NCBI GenBank assembly: GCA_015680685.1
Contig: MNCI01003975.1
Location: 832,317-896,316, forward strand
Direction: 5' to 3'
Origin: Gnetum montanum
Taxonomy: Eukaryota > Streptophyta > Gnetopsida > Gnetales > Gnetaceae
Length of the DNA stretch: 64,000 bases
The position numbers were made by a program, and so were the translations under genes. This document shows positions 12,295 through 23,720 of the stretch, in pieces. The notes beneath the pieces were generated by a model. The model searched no databases and was not told where the DNA came from. It saw only the letters and a program-made list of their open reading frames with translations. Every line of letters starts with the position of its first letter. The stretch's first letter is position 1.

Positions 12295-13108
12295 TGATGA
12301 GTTATCATTTTGTTGGCTGTGATATCGCGTACGTGATATCGCAGCCAGTTTCCTCATCTATAAATAAGAGGTAGACAGATCTGGTAGAGAGTTTTTATTA
12401 GAGTATTAAGTTTAAGTTTTCAATAAGTTGTTTAGTACATTAGTTTTTCTTCTCAACCCTTTTCTCCCAGTGTATGCCCTCAGTGTGGTGATTGTAATTG
12501 TATGACATCCTTATTCGAGTGTGACGTACTTGGACATGCACATGACCGACAATAAAGATCAACATCACTTCATCATTGCAACATCCACTTAGCTTAATTA
12601 ATTATTTATTTAATTGTTATTTACTACTTTCTTAGTTAATATCTCTCTACCCTTATCTCCTAGTAACGCGGAATGAGTACAACTTAATCACGAGCATTCA
12701 AGTGTGACTCCTTGGTAACCTAGTAGCGTACTTAGGCCATGCGCTTGGTAATCCCAGTGGTAGTCATGCACGAGGTCCAAGATGTGTACGAATGATTAAG
12801 GAATGGATGCTCATCACACTTAGGCTAGCTTAGATTCTCTCTCTCTCTCTCTTTCTCTCCTAGTTTAGTTGATATTATTTCCCATTAGCCCCAGGAGTAG
12901 CATTAGTATAGGAACACATCATACAGCTCACTTTGGACTAAACCATACGTAAAAAAGCTAATACTAGTCTAGGTGGGAAGACAGTAAACTACGATTTAAG
13001 AGTAATTGTCTAGATACCACAACTAGTCCGTCTGCGGAGTTCGACCGGATCGTGCGTGAAACATAAGTATTCATATGGTTGAGTGTAGGAGTACCTTGCC
13101 ACTCATCA
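12295..13108 (+). mobile_element. 5' LTR of the non-autonomous element
   Basis: Starts TGATGAGT and ends ACTCATCA (8-bp inverted ends). In order it has a GATATCGC palindrome pair (12321-12342), TATAAATA at 12359-12366, an AATAAA-type polyadenylation motif near 12551, two copies of a roughly 33-bp TTGGTAA/CAGTGG unit (about 12711-12768), a (CT)n tract at about 12835-12855, and a conserved end containing GCGGAGTTCGACCGGATCG. It is about 814 bp against 869 for the 3' LTR, mainly because its palindrome array is shorter. Confidence 0.9.
12359..12366 (+). promoter_or_regulatory. TATA box of the 5' LTR
   Basis: TATAAATA followed by AGAGG. The same box occurs at 19398-19405, 20321-20328, and on the minus strand at 31325-31332 and 60695-60702, in each case between the U3 palindrome region and the presumed R region. 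Conservation in LTR copies of different age supports promoter function in the ancestral element. Confidence 0.75.
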
Positions 13109-13127
13109 TTGGTGCCATTGCCGAGGA
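13109..13127 (+). other. Primer binding site, tRNA-Asp type
   Basis: TTGGTGCCATTGCCGAGGA sits directly after the LTR end. It resembles the complement of the plant tRNA-Asp(GTC) 3' end (TGGCGCCGTTGCCGGGGA), with three transitions. A tRNA-Asp primer is typical of the Athila group of Ty3 elements. A more decayed version flanks the LTR at 49042. Confidence 0.75.
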
Positions 13128-13248
13128 TGGTGCTAGTTATCTAGATTAGTTATATCATACAAGGTCGATGCATAGGAATTAACGATATATCTTTTAGGAA
13201 GAAATAATTACAAATGTCACATACAAATTCACACACAGTTTCACAATC

Positions 13249-14490
13249 ATGCCTCTCTTACAAGACTATGATAATGCCACATCTAGTGAGGCAGTTCATT
13301 GGAGAACCAACAAATTATATGATAATGAATATTGGAGTACACAATCCAAGGTGGGGGTTTCTTATAAACATAAACGAAGGCAACATCATCCCAACACACG
13401 AAAGCATAACTTACCTGATGACGATGAACCCCTAGTGGCCACTACAAGCCTAACACAAATACAAGAGGCTGTTCGAATCTCCTGTAGGCATCGTAAAGTG
13501 AGCTGCCTACCTAGGCTCAATTTAAACAACTTCCCTAATTTCTCAAGAGGATATGACTTAGATCTGCAACAACATTTACAAGCCTTCTACGATGCTTGTG
13601 TATGGAACAACATTGATAACAGTTGGCAAAAACTAAAGCTCTTTCCTATGACACTTGTTGGCCAAGCAAAAGTATGGTATAAATCGTTAAAACCAAATTC
13701 AATACGACGTTGGCCAACAATGGTAGAACTCTTTAACGAAAGATATCAAACCTATGCAAGAGTGTCAGCCTTGAGGAAACAAATCCAAGAGTGGAAACAA
13801 GCACAACATGAACCCTTTGACATGGCCTTAGAAAGATATTATGCATTATTAAACAACTATCCAGGCCATGAGTTCTCCGAGGAAAGGCTAATGTACCATA
13901 TCCTTGATGGGCTCCATGATGAAACAAGAGAGACCCTAGGGATGTATGCCCAAGGTCAATTTTATGAACTATGAACCCATCAATTCCAAGAGCTTATTAA
14001 GCAGGTAGCAAAAAAGAAGGAGAAATGATTAGATGGGAGAGTGTTGAAAAACATCAACGGGACCAAAATCTCAACTTAATAGAGGTCCATAATCACAAAA
14101 AGAAGAAATCAACCTATCTCAAGGGGGAAGAACCATCTTTGCCAGTACAACAATCATTAGAAGAAATCAAGGCAAAGATCAATAAGATGGTGGAATGGAC
14201 GCATAAAAAGTGTGAAGAATATATCAATAATATTGGAGATAGAGTTTTGACAACCTGAGAAGCAGGAAAAAATATCATTAGACAATTGGAAAGAAGGGAT
14301 GAAAAAAATAAGAGCTCAAATGCCAATCATATGTATGAATGCAACATTTTCCTGCATGATCACCCCAAGGGCCAATGCCCAATCTTGTTACATTTATATG
14401 AGCATTGTGGAAACATGTTACACCCAAAGTTTGTACAAAGATACTGTGTTTGATCACAGTGGCAACAATCACAGTTGTGGGGGAAGCCAT
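13249..14490 (+). pseudogene. gag: Athila-like Gag relic
   Basis: Gag forms the particle that packages retrotransposon RNA in the cytoplasm. The first 241 codons (13249-13971) are open and contain the retrotransposon gag domain, with FSRGYDLDLQQHLQAFYDA, WQKLKLFPMTLVGQAKVWY, ELFNERYQTYARVSALRKQ and HILDGLHDETRETL. After a stop at 13972 and a shift to another frame, a charged helix-rich linker follows (14025-14258). A zinc-knuckle-like segment ECNIFLHDHPKGQCP comes near 14338, in which the second Cys of a C-x2-C-x3-H-x4-C pattern is Phe. The Gag at 46916-47960 aligns with it throughout. The start at 13249 is the first ATG of the long frame; one at 13214 is in another frame. Confidence 0.85.
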
Positions 14491-16604
14491 CCCTAAACTA
14501 GAGACACCCTTCAAATCATCTGAATCCAAATTCTTATTGAGTTCAATATCTTGTTTCCCCAGCTGGGTCAACATACTTTACCTTGTCGCATTATTATTCT
14601 CCTCAATACTATCAGCCCATGTCCTCAACACAACCACTGCCTTGTGTACCTTACACTTCTTCTAAATTTTAACATTCTCATCCTTTTCCTCTTTCTACGT
14701 CGCCACAACTTGTGCCTGAAGTGTTTGCACCATAGCAAAAACCCATGAACATTACTTGTGCTACTATTGCTAACAGCAATGAGATACCTCATCAACATCG
14801 AAGGCGTCCCTTCTTTAGACATGACTGTAGGAAGGGACAACACAGTTCCGAGGCCACTGCATTCTCCAACTCCCCACAAGTCCAACACTATGGTGCACCC
14901 TTCTCTTCAAACCCAACACCTCATGTCACCTCATCAGGGCCACCAATTAACACTCCAACAACCATACGACCCAATGAATACAACCATGGAGAGTGACATC
15001 CCAATCCTTGCATACCATCTTACAGTCTCAAGTATCATAGTGGGTCAACTCTTTATCCAAGCACCACATCTTATAAATTGCCCCACTATGCTTACTATAA
15101 TCAAGTGTGTGAACCCCAATGGGGTAAGTATGACCAAGTTTCGATATTTCCAACATGCAAGGATCCTCATCTTTCATTTGTTGATCCTTGCCAAACTCAA
15201 CTGTTTAGTTATGGGGGATATCCCCCAGTCTAATAATAAGTAGGATTAATAAATATTTTTCATATTCTTTAATTTGACAATTTTTTTTCCAGTTTTTCAT
15301 TTTTCAATTTCTTGTTTTATCTTTTTGTCTTTTTATCTTTTTCTAAGTAATCTCATCTACGAATAAAACACTCATGTGGCTTGTTGGTTGAGGTGTGTTC
15401 TATGTTATCAAGTCTCGAACGATAAATTATTTGGATAGTGAGCCCATTACACCCATTCATCCATTGTACAAATAAGAGGTTTTGTTCAAGGGTACAGTGA
15501 TATTCTTGACATTCTTAAAACTTAAAATTTAAAATTAATTTTGTGTTCATTGTACCTTGAATGAAGAAGGATGGACCAGGAGGTAATGCTTAGGGTGTGA
15601 CATCAAGGGGACTTGTGGATTCTCGTTGGTAACATCTGTGTGAGTTATCATGCAATGTGGTTGTACTAAGATCCTTGAAGATCTAACACAAAATGGGAGT
15701 AAGAGTAATCAAACGACACTCAAAAATCCAATGCTGTTCTAGGGGATCCCATTGGAAAGACATGCACCCATGCTTGAAGGTTGGCAACTTCTCTGGATTC
15801 AGCAATCAAAAAAATAACAAAGAAAGTGCCACAAAGCAAAAACCACTCCTCCCTTGAACCAAATGCCAAGTGATCATACGCCTCGTTGTTCTGGTACTCT
15901 CATAGTTGTTCATCATGGGATGAAACAATGTGGTGTCACTAATTAGAGGAATGGACTTAGTCCTAATCTTGGAACAACGGGTTAACGACACGTTAATCAT
16001 GCTTTTCACGTAGGATTCATTGTGCCCTGGGTCAATTACCTCATGTCCTAATATCTACAATCCCTTCTATACCCCGTCTCACCTCACTGTTCATGTAATT
16101 GTAACTCGTGTCTCATGTAATATAGAATTTCGACCTCATTCTGGTGATACTTACATGTATGTGTTTTGTGGAACCAGTGTGGATTAAATTTAACCCTTCT
16201 AGTGCCCTTAGACACTTTTAAGTGTGGTTATGCAAGGGCATTATAGGTTGGAACTTGCTTTGGGGAGGATCCACTTGTGTAATTTTTGTAATTTACACTC
16301 ATACCACATCTTCCACACACCATTTATTACCCTCAACATATTTTCAATGATGATCTTTCCCTTATTACTACCCCTCTGATTCAAATGTTCCTATGAACCA
16401 TTGCATAGCCTTTTTCTCTCCCTTACCACCTGAGGCCCTTATTGATACATTCCACACCATCATAATTATTTGTGCATTCAGAACTAGTTAAATTAGCCTG
16501 GAATCATTTAACACTTGTTCACATGTCCTTAGTTTACATTGTGAACTTTAGAAAAATCTTAAGAATTTGGTATATTGTGTTGTGCCTTAAATATCGATAG
16601 GCCG
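14491..16604 (+). other. Internal region of the non-autonomous element without recognised coding
   Basis: Up to about 15240 the DNA can be read as a Pro/Ser/Thr/His-rich tail of Gag with stops and shifts. From 15240 to 16600 I see a T-rich stretch (15270-15345) and no family motif on either strand. In an autonomous Athila-type element the pol gene would lie downstream of gag; no trace of it is visible here. Confidence 0.5.
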
Positions 16605-16692
16605 TGATATTGCGTACGCGATATCGCGGCCGATGCAATATCGCGTCCGTGATATCACGTACGCAATATCGCATCCCACAAACTATATATAT
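16605..16692 (+). promoter_or_regulatory. Internal GATATCGC palindrome array plus TATA-like box
   Basis: About five cores related to GCGATATCGC lie in 16605-16673, followed 10 bp later by CTATATATATG (16683-16692). The arrangement (palindromes, short gap, TATA-like box) copies the U3 of this family's LTRs, but it lies inside the element, about 480 bp upstream of the second ORF. An internal promoter for that ORF is a reasonable inference. Confidence 0.55.
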
Positions 16693-17175
16693 GTGACCCC
16701 CCCTATGCTACTTAACATCATTTTCAACTATTCAGGTGGGGGAGTGTTTCAAATTTCTCTCTATGACTTGTGATTGCACATCCTTTACTTTCATACCTAT
16801 ATCTTGCTCGCTGGTCCTCCGATTTTCATTCCGTCTGAACCTACTTGAACTTAGAGTGTTCAGCTTAGTCATAGGGGAGGGGCACACATCAAATAGTGCA
16901 TAATTTTTTTAAAGTTGTCATTGCCCAAAGGACATTATCAAGGGTAATTAGCTATGAAATTAAGGATAAGTGTATCAAAAACAATTTCATCCTGTTAGTT
17001 ACATAGAAAAAATAGATTTGGAAACCACCTAAGCAAAAAGGACACAATATTATAATCTTTCGAGGACATGTAATTAACATTACATAGAGATAAAACAATT
17101 CCATTAAGGTAAGCAATAAGGTATAACATAACTTTGGAAACAACCTTATTAACGATTGGCCCCATGTAATTGCAG

Positions 17176-19080
17176 ATGGCCCAGAAACGTGGACAACAGG
17201 AAGGTCCTGCTCAAGGTGGGAGCAAATGACTTAGGAGAGGTGAAGGACAAGTTCCTGCTAGACAGCATGTAGAGTAGGAGGAACAATCATTTATCATTCA
17301 CCAAGAGGACCCTGCTACTATAGCTGTTGCAGTGCCTAAACAGGGAGAACATCTCACATTGCCCCAAGATTGTGTTCAGGCTATCCATGAAAGGCCCATA
17401 TTCACTACGGTGATTGTGGAATTAAATTTTGAATCTTTCATAGAATTTGCTCTAGGGGCCATTAGGGATCACCTTAAAGGGTCCCCATTATGGCCTATCC
17501 TCTCTGAAAGTGGTGCCTGGTACTTAGGAGAAACGTACCAATTTTGGCACAACAAGGAACAAGGCACCATGGTTAACATTTGTGGTGTGATAGTTGATTT
17601 GTTTGTTCAAGCCATTTTGGAAGTATTAAAGCTTCCAAATATAGGGCCAAAGGTTACTCAGTTGTCTATGCGTTCAGACCCTATGGCACGATGAGTTTGG
17701 TTGGAAAGGGCATATGGCAAGGAAGATAAGACATTTGGAGAGTTGACGATGGAAGAGAGGATCTACTTCAAAATAGGGACTTATCACCTCTTCCCCATGA
17801 AGGGCTTAAAAAGAATTTTAACATACATAGCAAGAGGATGTGTAGTGTTGATGGAAAAGGTTAATGCTAACCTGCCTCATCTATATTTTATGGAGATCTT
17901 GAGGCGGTTTGAAGAACGGAAGATAGGGAATCTTGCGTTATCCTTCCCTTGTCGTATTAGGAAGCTATGAAAATGTGATGGTATTAGAGGATACACCAAT
18001 GATGTCCTCTGAAAAGCCCAAAATGCTTCATATGCTGAATTGCTATAGCCACCAGCTGTAAGGAAAATCACTGGTGAGACACTGGGGCTGGAACAAGAAA
18101 AGGAACAAATGGTAGGGCCAACTACAACTCAACTTGCAGGACCCAGCCAACTTCCAAGCATGGGACCCAGCCAACAACAAGAAGCAGGGCCTAGCATGAG
18201 CCAGCAGGATCAACCACTGCCACCACTACAAGATTACAGACCATTGATGAGCCATCTCAGGGCCATTGTCGAGATGGTCAATTGGGGAAGTCGTGATGAT
18301 GCAAATCTCTTCCGCGTCATCGACGATGCCATATAACCCATAGTTTCTTTGGATCACACAAGGGGTGAAGTGTCCATCCATAATGAAGGAGGGGAGAGCA
18401 CTTGGTCACAACAGATATTAGGGAATGCTGCATCTTTTCAAGTGCAATTAGAAGCTGATGAAGGGGCCACAATGGTGGTCATGTAGCACCAAGATGCAGC
18501 AAGGGCTGTAGAAGTGATTGCAGACCAGATTAAGGAATCATTCAATGCACTTGTTGTGCAATCAGTAGACCTTATAGGAGCATGGGATGCTCAAACTTTG
18601 GCTGGAGCCTCAATGACTCCTGCGGGACATGAGGATGTACTTGATCGATTGCTACAAATAGGATAGGTAATGATGTCTCTGTTTGAAATCCCTTAGGATG
18701 TTACGGTAATTCAATCAGACCTCATTTCCATCAAGGGGAAGTTGGTCTTGACAGAGATGAGGGTTGAGCATGCTGAAGCAGAGGTGCAAAAATTGCAAGA
18801 AAGGCTCGTGGCCCTACAAGCAGCATAGTGGGATCCTTTACAATTTGTTCCCGCAGACCAACTTAACACTTTCAAAACTGAGCAACTGAATAAACTATTG
18901 ACGAAGAATAAGAAGGTGGTAGAACAAAAAGAGAAGGCTATTTGGGATGCCTCTGCAGCATAAGCGCAAACTTATGCACAAACTCCAGGCCATACTTCAA
19001 TGCCATCAAGTCCTAAGACCTAGAGCATAAGACAAGGGAAAGGCACCCATGGAGGAGCAACCGCCACTAAGAACTACATG
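17176..19080 (+). pseudogene. Second ORF of the non-autonomous element, function unknown
   Basis: One frame of about 635 codons from ATG 17176 (MAQKRGQQEGP) to about 19080. It is interrupted by roughly 13 stop codons but, as far as I can read, by no frameshift. The first half has a globular look: FESFIEFALGAIRDHLKG, WYLGETYQFWHNK, VIVDLFVQAILEVLKLPN, then a helical part with EERIYFKIGTYHLFP and LHL-type segments. This layout is reminiscent of the 'putative plant transposon protein' domain found in plant LTR elements, but I cannot confirm it. A Gln/Pro-rich linker follows (18109-18240), then a coiled-coil-like tail (EMRVEHAEAEVQKLQERL near 18755-18812). Every stop I checked could come from CAA, CAG, CGA or TGG by one transition. 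No enzyme motif is visible. Confidence 0.6.
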
Positions 19081-19263
19081 AGTTCCTTCAATTTTGTAGT
19101 TATAGGATTTTCGTTTACATTCGTTTTGTTGTGTCTTAATTTTGTTTTGATTCCACACTGCGGCATGAATCCATTCTCACCAGTCAGTAATCCCATACCT
19201 ATCCACTGTGTAATCAATTGAGCTTGTTCTCACTTTAACTCGAGGATGAGTTTTTATTTAGTC

Positions 19264-19272
19264 ATGGGGGTA
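19264..19272 (+). other. Polypurine tract region
   Basis: ATGGGGGTA ends directly at the 3' LTR start and is the likely plus-strand primer site. The Athila-like element's 3' LTR at 31478 is preceded on its strand by GTGAGGGTA, the same GGGTA end. Confidence 0.6.
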
Positions 19273-20141
19273 TGAAGTGTTATCATTTTTTTGGCCATGA
19301 TATTGCAACCATGATATCGCGTACGCGATATCATGTACTCGATATCGCAGCCTAGACGCGATATCGTGTACGCGATATTGCAGCCAGTCTCCTCATCTAT
19401 AAATAAGAGGTAGATAGATCTAGTAGGGAGTTTTTATTAGTATTAAGTTTAAGTTTTCAATAAGTTGTTTAGTACATCAGTTTTTCTTCTCAACACTTTT
19501 CTCCTAGTGTATGCTCGCAGTGTGGTGATTGTAATTATACGACATCCTTATTCAAGTGTGACGTACTTGGACATGCACATGATCGACAATAAAGATCGAG
19601 ATTACTTCATCATTACAGCATCCACTTAGCTTAACTATTTATTTATTTAATTTTTATTTACTACTTTCTTAGTTAATATCTCTCTACCCTTATCTCCTAG
19701 TGATGCGAAATGAGTATGACTTAATCACGAGCATTCAAGTGTGATTGCTTGGTAACCCAGTAGCGTACTTAGGCCATGCGCTTGGTAATCCCAGTGGTAG
19801 TCGTGCATGAGGTCCAAGATGTGTACGGATGATTAAGGAACGAATGCTCATCGCACTTAGGCTAGCTGAGATTCTCTTTCTCTCTCTCTCTCCTAGTTTA
19901 GTTGATATTATTTCCCATTAGCCCCAAGAGTAGAATTAGTATAGGAACACATCATACACCTCACTTTGGACTAAACCATACGTGACAAAGCTAATACTAG
20001 TCTAGGTGGGAAGACAATGAACTATGATCTAAGAGTAACTGTCTAGATACCACAACTAGTCTATCTGCGGAGTTCGACCGGATCGTGCGTGAAACGCTTG
20101 TATTCGTATGGTTGAGTGTAGGGGTACCTCGCCACTCATCA
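19273..20141 (+). mobile_element. 3' LTR of the non-autonomous element
   Basis: Matches the 5' LTR throughout. Start TGAAGTGTTATC corresponds to TGATGAGTTATC, and the end is ACTCATCA. It carries a larger palindrome array (about 19298-19382, six or so GATATCGC-like cores) than the 5' LTR, and TATAAATA at 19398-19405. Because both LTRs are normally copied from one template, the array difference must be a change after insertion or a recombination product. Confidence 0.9.
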
Positions 20142-21080
20142 CTATGTTACATTTGCAGTGACGCATTCTTGTTGACACATCTTAGTTGGCTACTACATTT
20201 CAATTACTATGTTGCATTTGCTATATCATAATTGCTTGACATAGCCTCATCAATGCATCCCCATCAATGCAAGTTGAGATATGGTAACACATATGCATTA
20301 ACACTATCTCCTTATTTACTTATAAATATAAGAGCATCCACCATGTATTTAGCATCATTTGGTTAGTAGTGTAGCCAAACTATTGCAGTTTTCTTCTTCT
20401 GTAATCTTAACAAATAGTCATTGAGTGCTTGCAATATGGATTTGAGTCAATTGTATGATGTCTCATTCGAGTGGGATTGTACTTAGACATATTCCATGAA
20501 GGATAATAAAATGAATATTGATTCATATTCATTGCAAGATTTTGACTTAGAATAGATTTTTGTTTAATGCAATTTACTTTCCATGTACTTAGTTAATATT
20601 TACATTTGCATGCACATTAATCAATTTTTGAAATAAGTGCAACCAATTTCAAGCGTAAACATGTATTCACTTGGTAATCTTAGTAGCATTATTGTTTGGT
20701 TCTCCCAGTAGCATAACACTTGGTAATCCTAATAGTGGATGCATTAGTTCAACATGTGTATGGTAAGCTAGGAATGAACACTCATCACTCTTAGGTTAGC
20801 TTAGGATTTATATTCTTGTTATTAACTAGATTAAATAATTAATTTTGATGTTATTGATTAATTTAGTTTAAAGCCCCAACAACATCATAATCATATGTTT
20901 CACTTTGGACTAAATCATACATGATATAGTTAACACTAGTCCAAGTGAGAAGATAGTGACCTGCAATCAATGCTTAACAATTTAGATATCACACTAGTTC
21001 CATCTATAACATTCGACCATATTGCACATAAACATTTGTGATCGATATGGTTGGGCATAGGGGACCCTCACTCCTCATTA
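20142..21080 (+). mobile_element. Older Athila-like solo LTR, right piece
   Basis: Continuation of the LTR that starts at 12239. It has TATAAATA at 20321-20328, three copies of the TTGGTAA-type unit (about 20671-20735), and conserved downstream blocks (CACTTTGGACTAAAT, GGTTGGGCATAGGGG). It ends CTCCTCATTA against CCACTCATCA in the younger copy, at exactly the homologous base. It is followed by ATAAT. No GATATCGC core is left in its U3, which may be decay or an ancestral state without the array. No internal region of its own is attached, hence solo LTR. Confidence 0.85.
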
Positions 21081-21199
21081 ATAATAAAACATAACATCAC
21101 AAACATAGTAAAGTAAAAAATCTAAGTTTTAAACAACATGATGTTACATTATTTATTATTTGATCTATGCATGTTTGCATTTTTCATGCTAAATCTTTA
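21081..21199. other. Spacer after the older LTR
   Basis: Begins with the right target-duplication copy ATAAT (21081-21085). No gene seen. Confidence 0.6.
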
Positions 21200-21490
21200 C
21201 TTGTGATTGTTTAGCTACCTGATGCCTTAAACTAAAACCCATAAGGGAGTATTTTGTAGCTTATCTTCCCTACTTAATCTTAATATTGATTTCCTTTATG
21301 TTTTCATATTTTGTAGCTTATATTATCTAACTATCTGATTCCTTAAACCAAAACCCATAAGGGAGTGTTTTATAGCTTATATTCTCCACTTAATCTTAGG
21401 ACTGATTTCCTTTATGTTTTTGTATTTTGTAGCTTATTTTATCTAGCTACCTAATGCCTTAAATGAAAACTTGTAAGGGAGTATTTTGTG
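21200..21490. repeat. Minisatellite, about 116-bp unit, 2.5 copies
   Basis: Units start near 21213, 21329 and 21445 (AGCTACCTGATGCCTTAAAC and variants), each containing CCCATAAGGGAGT or a close form. Spacing is 116 bp both times. No coding role is visible. Confidence 0.85.
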
Positions 21491-22289
21491 CCTTCTAGAT
21501 GATTCAGTTAGTAGTGAGAAAGAGAATTTAGATGGAGAAGTTGATGCTTAGATTCTTATTTGATGTATTTTTAGTTTAGCTATTAAATTACCAATTATCT
21601 GCTATTTTCTTCTAATTTGTAATGTTTAGCTGAGGATTTTGTATTGTGAAATATTAAAATTTAGTATTTGTATATGCCTATTTTTGGTACAAGTCCAACT
21701 TGGTCACAAGTTTTATTTTAATATCTTTGGTTATTTTCAGCTATTTTTATTTAGTAGATTTAATATTCTTAGAGCCCAATGTCTTTGTATGTTGTATTTT
21801 TTATATTATGTAATTTGTGTGTTTTATTTTAGTATATTTTTCTGTATCCTATTAATGCTATTTTTGATTTAATTAATAGGGCTTCAAACTAATTTTATTA
21901 GTGGACATGTTAGATTTTGTACAAATAGTGCTACTATTATTATTTTACAATGTTTTATTTTTTTTCCAATCAACATTTTTCTGCCTCTATGCATATGTTT
22001 TTATAGATGCCTACTACTTTGCTTATTATATTTTTGTTAGCATCCAATGTCTTGCTAAGTTACACTTTATATTTTTCTATATATTTCTTTTATTCTTCAA
22101 GTATTATCTTTTTAGGCTAAGCCTAGTTAGTAGGGTGTTATAGTTATGTTCTTGATATTGAAAATTAATTGCATACCTATGCTTCCAAAGAGAATAGAGA
22201 ACAAGAGGCTGAAGACACTTATAAATGCAAGGAGAGAAAGTAGATAAGTAGGTTGATTACTAAGAATGATATCACTGATGCTTAGTTGA
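21491..22289. other. T-rich intergenic DNA, no gene seen
   Basis: Open frames at 21639-21872 and 21901-22143 are made of Phe, Tyr, Leu and Ile. They follow from base composition; no family is recognised. Confidence 0.5.
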
Positions 22290-22567
22290 ATATTGTTATA
22301 AATTCTAGATGTCTATTTTCAATCACATTGTGCAATTGGACATTAAAAATGAAAAAAATGTGTCTTCATTTCTACGAGGAGGTCATTCACCAAAAAAAAT
22401 TCTCATATACTAAACATAAGTATTAATAAGAAGATCTTGATGAATAAGATATCATAAAAAATATGAATTTTTTGAAACGTAAAAACTCTCAGAGTGTCTT
22501 TGATTTTCCTTATGTAAAAGTACAATGATAATTGCATTTTTCAAGTCTTATTAAATTTGTTATGAAT
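22290..22567 (-). pseudogene. LINE scrap (zinc-finger end of a LINE ORF2)
   Basis: Closely matches 52360-52560 of the LINE on the minus strand, including GATGAATAAGA and ATGATAATTGCATTTTT. That region encodes the zf-RVT-like end of LINE ORF2. It stops exactly where repeat X copy A starts. Too short for other domains. Confidence 0.6.
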
Positions 22568-23720
22568 TGTAATACCATCTAACATATGTTTAGGTTAGAA
22601 AGGTATTACTTAGAAAAAATTAAATCACAATGTACTAAAATCAAAATGATACCAAAGAAAATAATAGGTAACATAGTATGCAACAATTAACTAAGTGCAA
22701 AGGAAAAATAAAATAAATAAGTTTAATATAAAAATACAATGTGAATAACCCCTTGCATATAAATCCTAACTTATTTACTAGGTAATAGTAGTTTTCTTAA
22801 ACCTGATGTTCAAGCCAAAAATATCCAATAAGTAAGTAATAAATATAACAATAGATAAAATATGATTATGTAACATTAAATAGAGGAATTAGACTTCCAC
22901 TAATTAAAATGATATCCATAAAAGTAAACTAGTTCAACATTCAAATCCCATGATATGAATAAATATGAGAAAGTAAAGTTTGGCCTACACAAAGGATAGG
23001 TAAGTTCAAAATCCACATGCCAACCAAAGGGCATGTAGAGTACAAAAATACTAGGTAAGCATTGCAACTTCGAAGAAATTACATAAATCTCAAACTTAAA
23101 TGGATAAAATCTATTTTAAGCATCAACTTCTCCAGCTACTCTTTTTTTTCTAACACTTTTTTCACTTGCAAGATAAAAACAAAAGAGGAAGTTAGTTCAC
23201 ATGATTGAGTAGAAAAAATAAATCACAAATACTCCCTTAAGGATTTTGGAACCATGTATCAAGTAATTGGATAACCATGCATAGGGAGTTGTTACAATGA
23301 AAATGTTAATACCAAACAAATATACAACCATCAAAATTACCAAATAAATAACCTCACAAAGCTAAATAATTAAACTAGAATTCCATCATCGCCTAATTTC
23401 AATTCTTATGGAAGCTAGCACCAAACTCTCAGTTTCACTATGTCAAAGTTAGAATGTGTACTCACTGTGCACAATAAGATTTATCCAAAGTCAAAACAAA
23501 CAAAATGTACTTGTATAACTTATTTATTATTTCTTAATAAGGCATCAAAGGTAGCCAAATACGACATCAATTTTTTGTCATTCACCATGAGAAAATTCCC
23601 CTCCATGGAGTGTATTTAAAGGCCACAACCCATAGGACTTTACTACTATAGATATCGAAGGGTTGTAGAACACCTTAGGGTTTCTTTAAAATTAACCAGT
23701 CAATTCCTTTATGTTATTGC
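22568..23720 (+). repeat. Unclassified repeat X, copy A
   Basis: Starts TGTAATACC and then matches copy B piece by piece (51751-52264, 56793-56978, 58779-59330): CCAAGCCAAAA-type block, the GTACAAA block near 23040, the AACACTT block near 23150, CTTAAGGATTTTG near 23234, and GGTTTCTTTAAAA near 23675. No coding is visible. The TG start and, in copy B, the CA end suggest an LTR of an unidentified retrotransposon. The right end of copy A is not clear. Confidence 0.65.

Larger units (their letters stand above)
12295..20141 (+). mobile_element. Non-autonomous Athila-like LTR retrotransposon
   Basis: A complete-looking 7.85-kb element: 5' LTR 12295-13108, tRNA-Asp-type primer site, gag relic, non-coding stretch, internal palindrome array with TATA-like box, second ORF, purine tract and 3' LTR 19273-20141. 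No protease, reverse transcriptase, RNase H or integrase motif is visible, so it would have needed enzymes from a relative such as the Athila-like element at 31078-49932, which shares LTR and gag sequence. Flanks CTACA (12290-12294) and CTATG (20142-20146) may be a decayed target duplication (three of five match, both differences transitions). The target was an older LTR of the same family. Confidence 0.85.

Noticed and set aside
21639-22143. Two plus-strand hydrophobic frames resembling membrane proteins
   Set aside because: Phe/Tyr/Leu bias follows from T-rich DNA; no conserved motif, no splice pattern.
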